Position numbers and translations under genes: made by a program. A stretch of 21,930 bases of DNA from Sphingomonadales bacterium UBA6171 (GTDB lineage Bacteria > Pseudomonadota > Alphaproteobacteria > Sphingomonadales > Sphingomonadaceae): NCBI GenBank assembly GCA_002422985.1, contig DITZ01000007.1, forward strand, positions 1 to 21,930, read 5' to 3'. Shown one piece after another: positions 20,877 to 21,930 of the stretch (position 1 is the stretch's first letter; every line of letters starts with the position of its first letter). The notes below the pieces were generated by a model, which had not been told where the DNA came from, searched no databases, and saw only the letters and a list, made by a program, of their open reading frames with translations.

Positions 20877-21930
20877 TCAGAACAGGCTGGCAGCGGCAAG
20901 CCGGCTGGCGGCCGACAGGGGTCCAAGCAGCAGATAGCCAAGCGGCGACACGAACAGCGCGGCGGCCAGCATCAGCACCGCCTCCACGCCAAAGCGGCCA
21001 CCGGCCACCGTGCCGGCCGGCGCATCAAAGAACAGCAGCTTCACGATCCGCAGATAATAATAGGCCGCAATCACGCTGGAGAGCACCCCGATCACCGCCA
21101 GCAGCCACAGATTGGCCGCCACCGCCGCATTGAACACCGCCAGCTTCGGCATGAAGCCGAACAGCGGCGGCAGGCCGGCAAGCGACAGCATGAACATCGC
21201 CAGCGCCACCGCCAGCCAGGGGCGGGACCGCACCAGCCCCGAAAGATCAGCCAGGCTGTCCAGCGGTTCACCATCCGCATCCGCCAGCGCCAGCACGCAC
21301 AGGAAGGCCCCCAGCGTCATCACCATATAGACGACCAGGTAAAACAGCACCGCCGACGCCCCCGAATGATTGGCCGCTGCCAGTCCGATCAGCACAAAGC
21401 CGATATTGTTGATGGAGGAATAGGCCAGCAGCCGCTTCAGGCTGGTCTGTCCGATGGCACCCACGGCACCCAGCAGCATCGAGGCGATCGCCATGAAGAT
21501 GATGATCTGCCGCCAGTCGGCAATCATGCCGGAAAAGGCATCCAGCGCCACGCGCAGAAACAGCCCCATCGCCGCCACCTTGGGGGCAGAGGCGAAGAAG
21601 GCCGACACCGGGGTCGGTGCGCCTTCATACACATCCGGCGTCCACATGTGGAACGGCACGGCCGACACCTTGAACGCCAGGCCCGCGAACACAAATACCA
21701 GCCCGATGAGCGCGCCGCTATGCCGCTCGCCGCCACCCGACAGGCTGGCCGCGACAGCGGTAAAATCGGTCGATCCGGCAAAGCCATAGACCAGGCTGAC
21801 ACCATAGAGCAGCACGCCCGACGACAGCGCCCCCAGCACAAAATATTTCAGCCCCGCTTCCGACGAGCGCGCATCGTCCCGCTGAAAAGCGGCGAGCACA
21901 TAGGCCGACAGGCTCATCAGCTCCAGGCCC
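20877..21930 (-). CDS. nuoN: NADH-quinone oxidoreductase subunit N, 5' end outside window
   Basis: This membrane subunit of respiratory complex I is one of the antiporter-like subunits that couple quinone reduction to proton translocation. About 350 residues are visible, with many membrane helices. EAGLKYFVLGALSSGVLLYG, KVSAVPFHMWTPDVYEGAP, QTSLKRLLAYSSINNIGFVLIG and LSLAGLPPLFGFMPK are strong NuoN landmarks. The reading frame stays open to the window edge, with GLEL preceding the first internal ATG at 21917, so the true start lies beyond 21930. The upstream neighbours are presumably nuoM and the rest of the nuo operon. Confidence 0.96.
   Translation of the reverse strand, partial: GLELMSLSAYVLAAFQRDDARSSEAGLKYFVLGALSSGVLLYGVSLVYGFAGSTDFTAVAASLSGGGERHSGALIGLVFVFAGLAFKVSAVPFHMWTPDVYEGAPTPVSAFFASAPKVAAMGLFLRVALDAFSGMIADWRQIIIFMAIASMLLGAVGAIGQTSLKRLLAYSSINNIGFVLIGLAAANHSGASAVLFYLVVYMVMTLGAFLCVLALADADGEPLDSLADLSGLVRSRPWLAVALAMFMLSLAGLPPLFGFMPKLAVFNAAVAANLWLLAVIGVLSSVIAAYYYLRIVKLLFFDAPAGTVAGGRFGVEAVLMLAAALFVSPLGYLLLGPLSAASRLAAASLF

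Overview
The window is a GC-rich, tightly packed chromosomal segment of an alphaproteobacterium, most likely Sphingomonadales. The evidence is gene content and order: an ispF/ispDF end followed by cinA, ratA and lipA; pgsA-moaD-moaE; DUF2794, DUF1134 (EipA) and DUF1467 genes; and nuoN-birA-coaX-rnj-DUF1467. The genus assignment is inference. I see no tRNA, rRNA, CRISPR array, transposase, prophage or integration site. No gene-free stretch exceeds 300 bases; the longest, at 17199-17396, is about 200 bases and holds a repeat cluster.

Left part (1-8100), housekeeping genes. The last codons of ispF/ispDF overlap a short CinA-type amidohydrolase gene (+). ratA, lipA and a nitroreductase lie on the minus strand. 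Divergent from these is pgsA-moaD-moaE, translationally coupled by 1-4 nt overlaps. Then come a zinc-free quinone oxidoreductase (-), a 2-dehydropantoate 2-reductase (+), an OxyR regulator with both redox cysteines (-), and a divergent exported cyclophilin (+).

Middle part (8070-17200). A TauE/SafE exporter (-) is divergent from serine acetyltransferase cysE (+), a sulfur-themed pair; DUF2794 is coupled to cysE through a TTG start. Next is a five-gene minus-strand run. In transcription order it is a two-domain protein resembling a nucleotidyltransferase/CDP-alcohol phosphatidyltransferase fusion with degenerate active sites, a Wzi-like outer-membrane barrel, the PdeM phosphoesterase, an FAH-family hydrolase, and EipA. 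Divergent from this run is a 708-residue membrane-anchored coiled-coil protein. Three of these six encode envelope or surface proteins and one a membrane-anchored scaffold-like protein, which makes this the least ordinary part of the window.

Right part (17200-21930). A cluster of palindromic repeats includes a perfect 33-bp inverted repeat, followed by the conserved minus-strand block nuoN (cut by the window edge), birA, coaX, rnj and DUF1467. One direct-repeat copy runs into the DUF1467 gene and supplies its last codons and stop. The block has very short intergenic gaps, and rnj and birA appear to start at TTG.

I did not find a clearly new defence or mobile system. The best candidates for second looks are the degenerate two-domain enzyme-like protein paired with Wzi, the coiled-coil protein with its internal repeat, and the palindromic repeat family.
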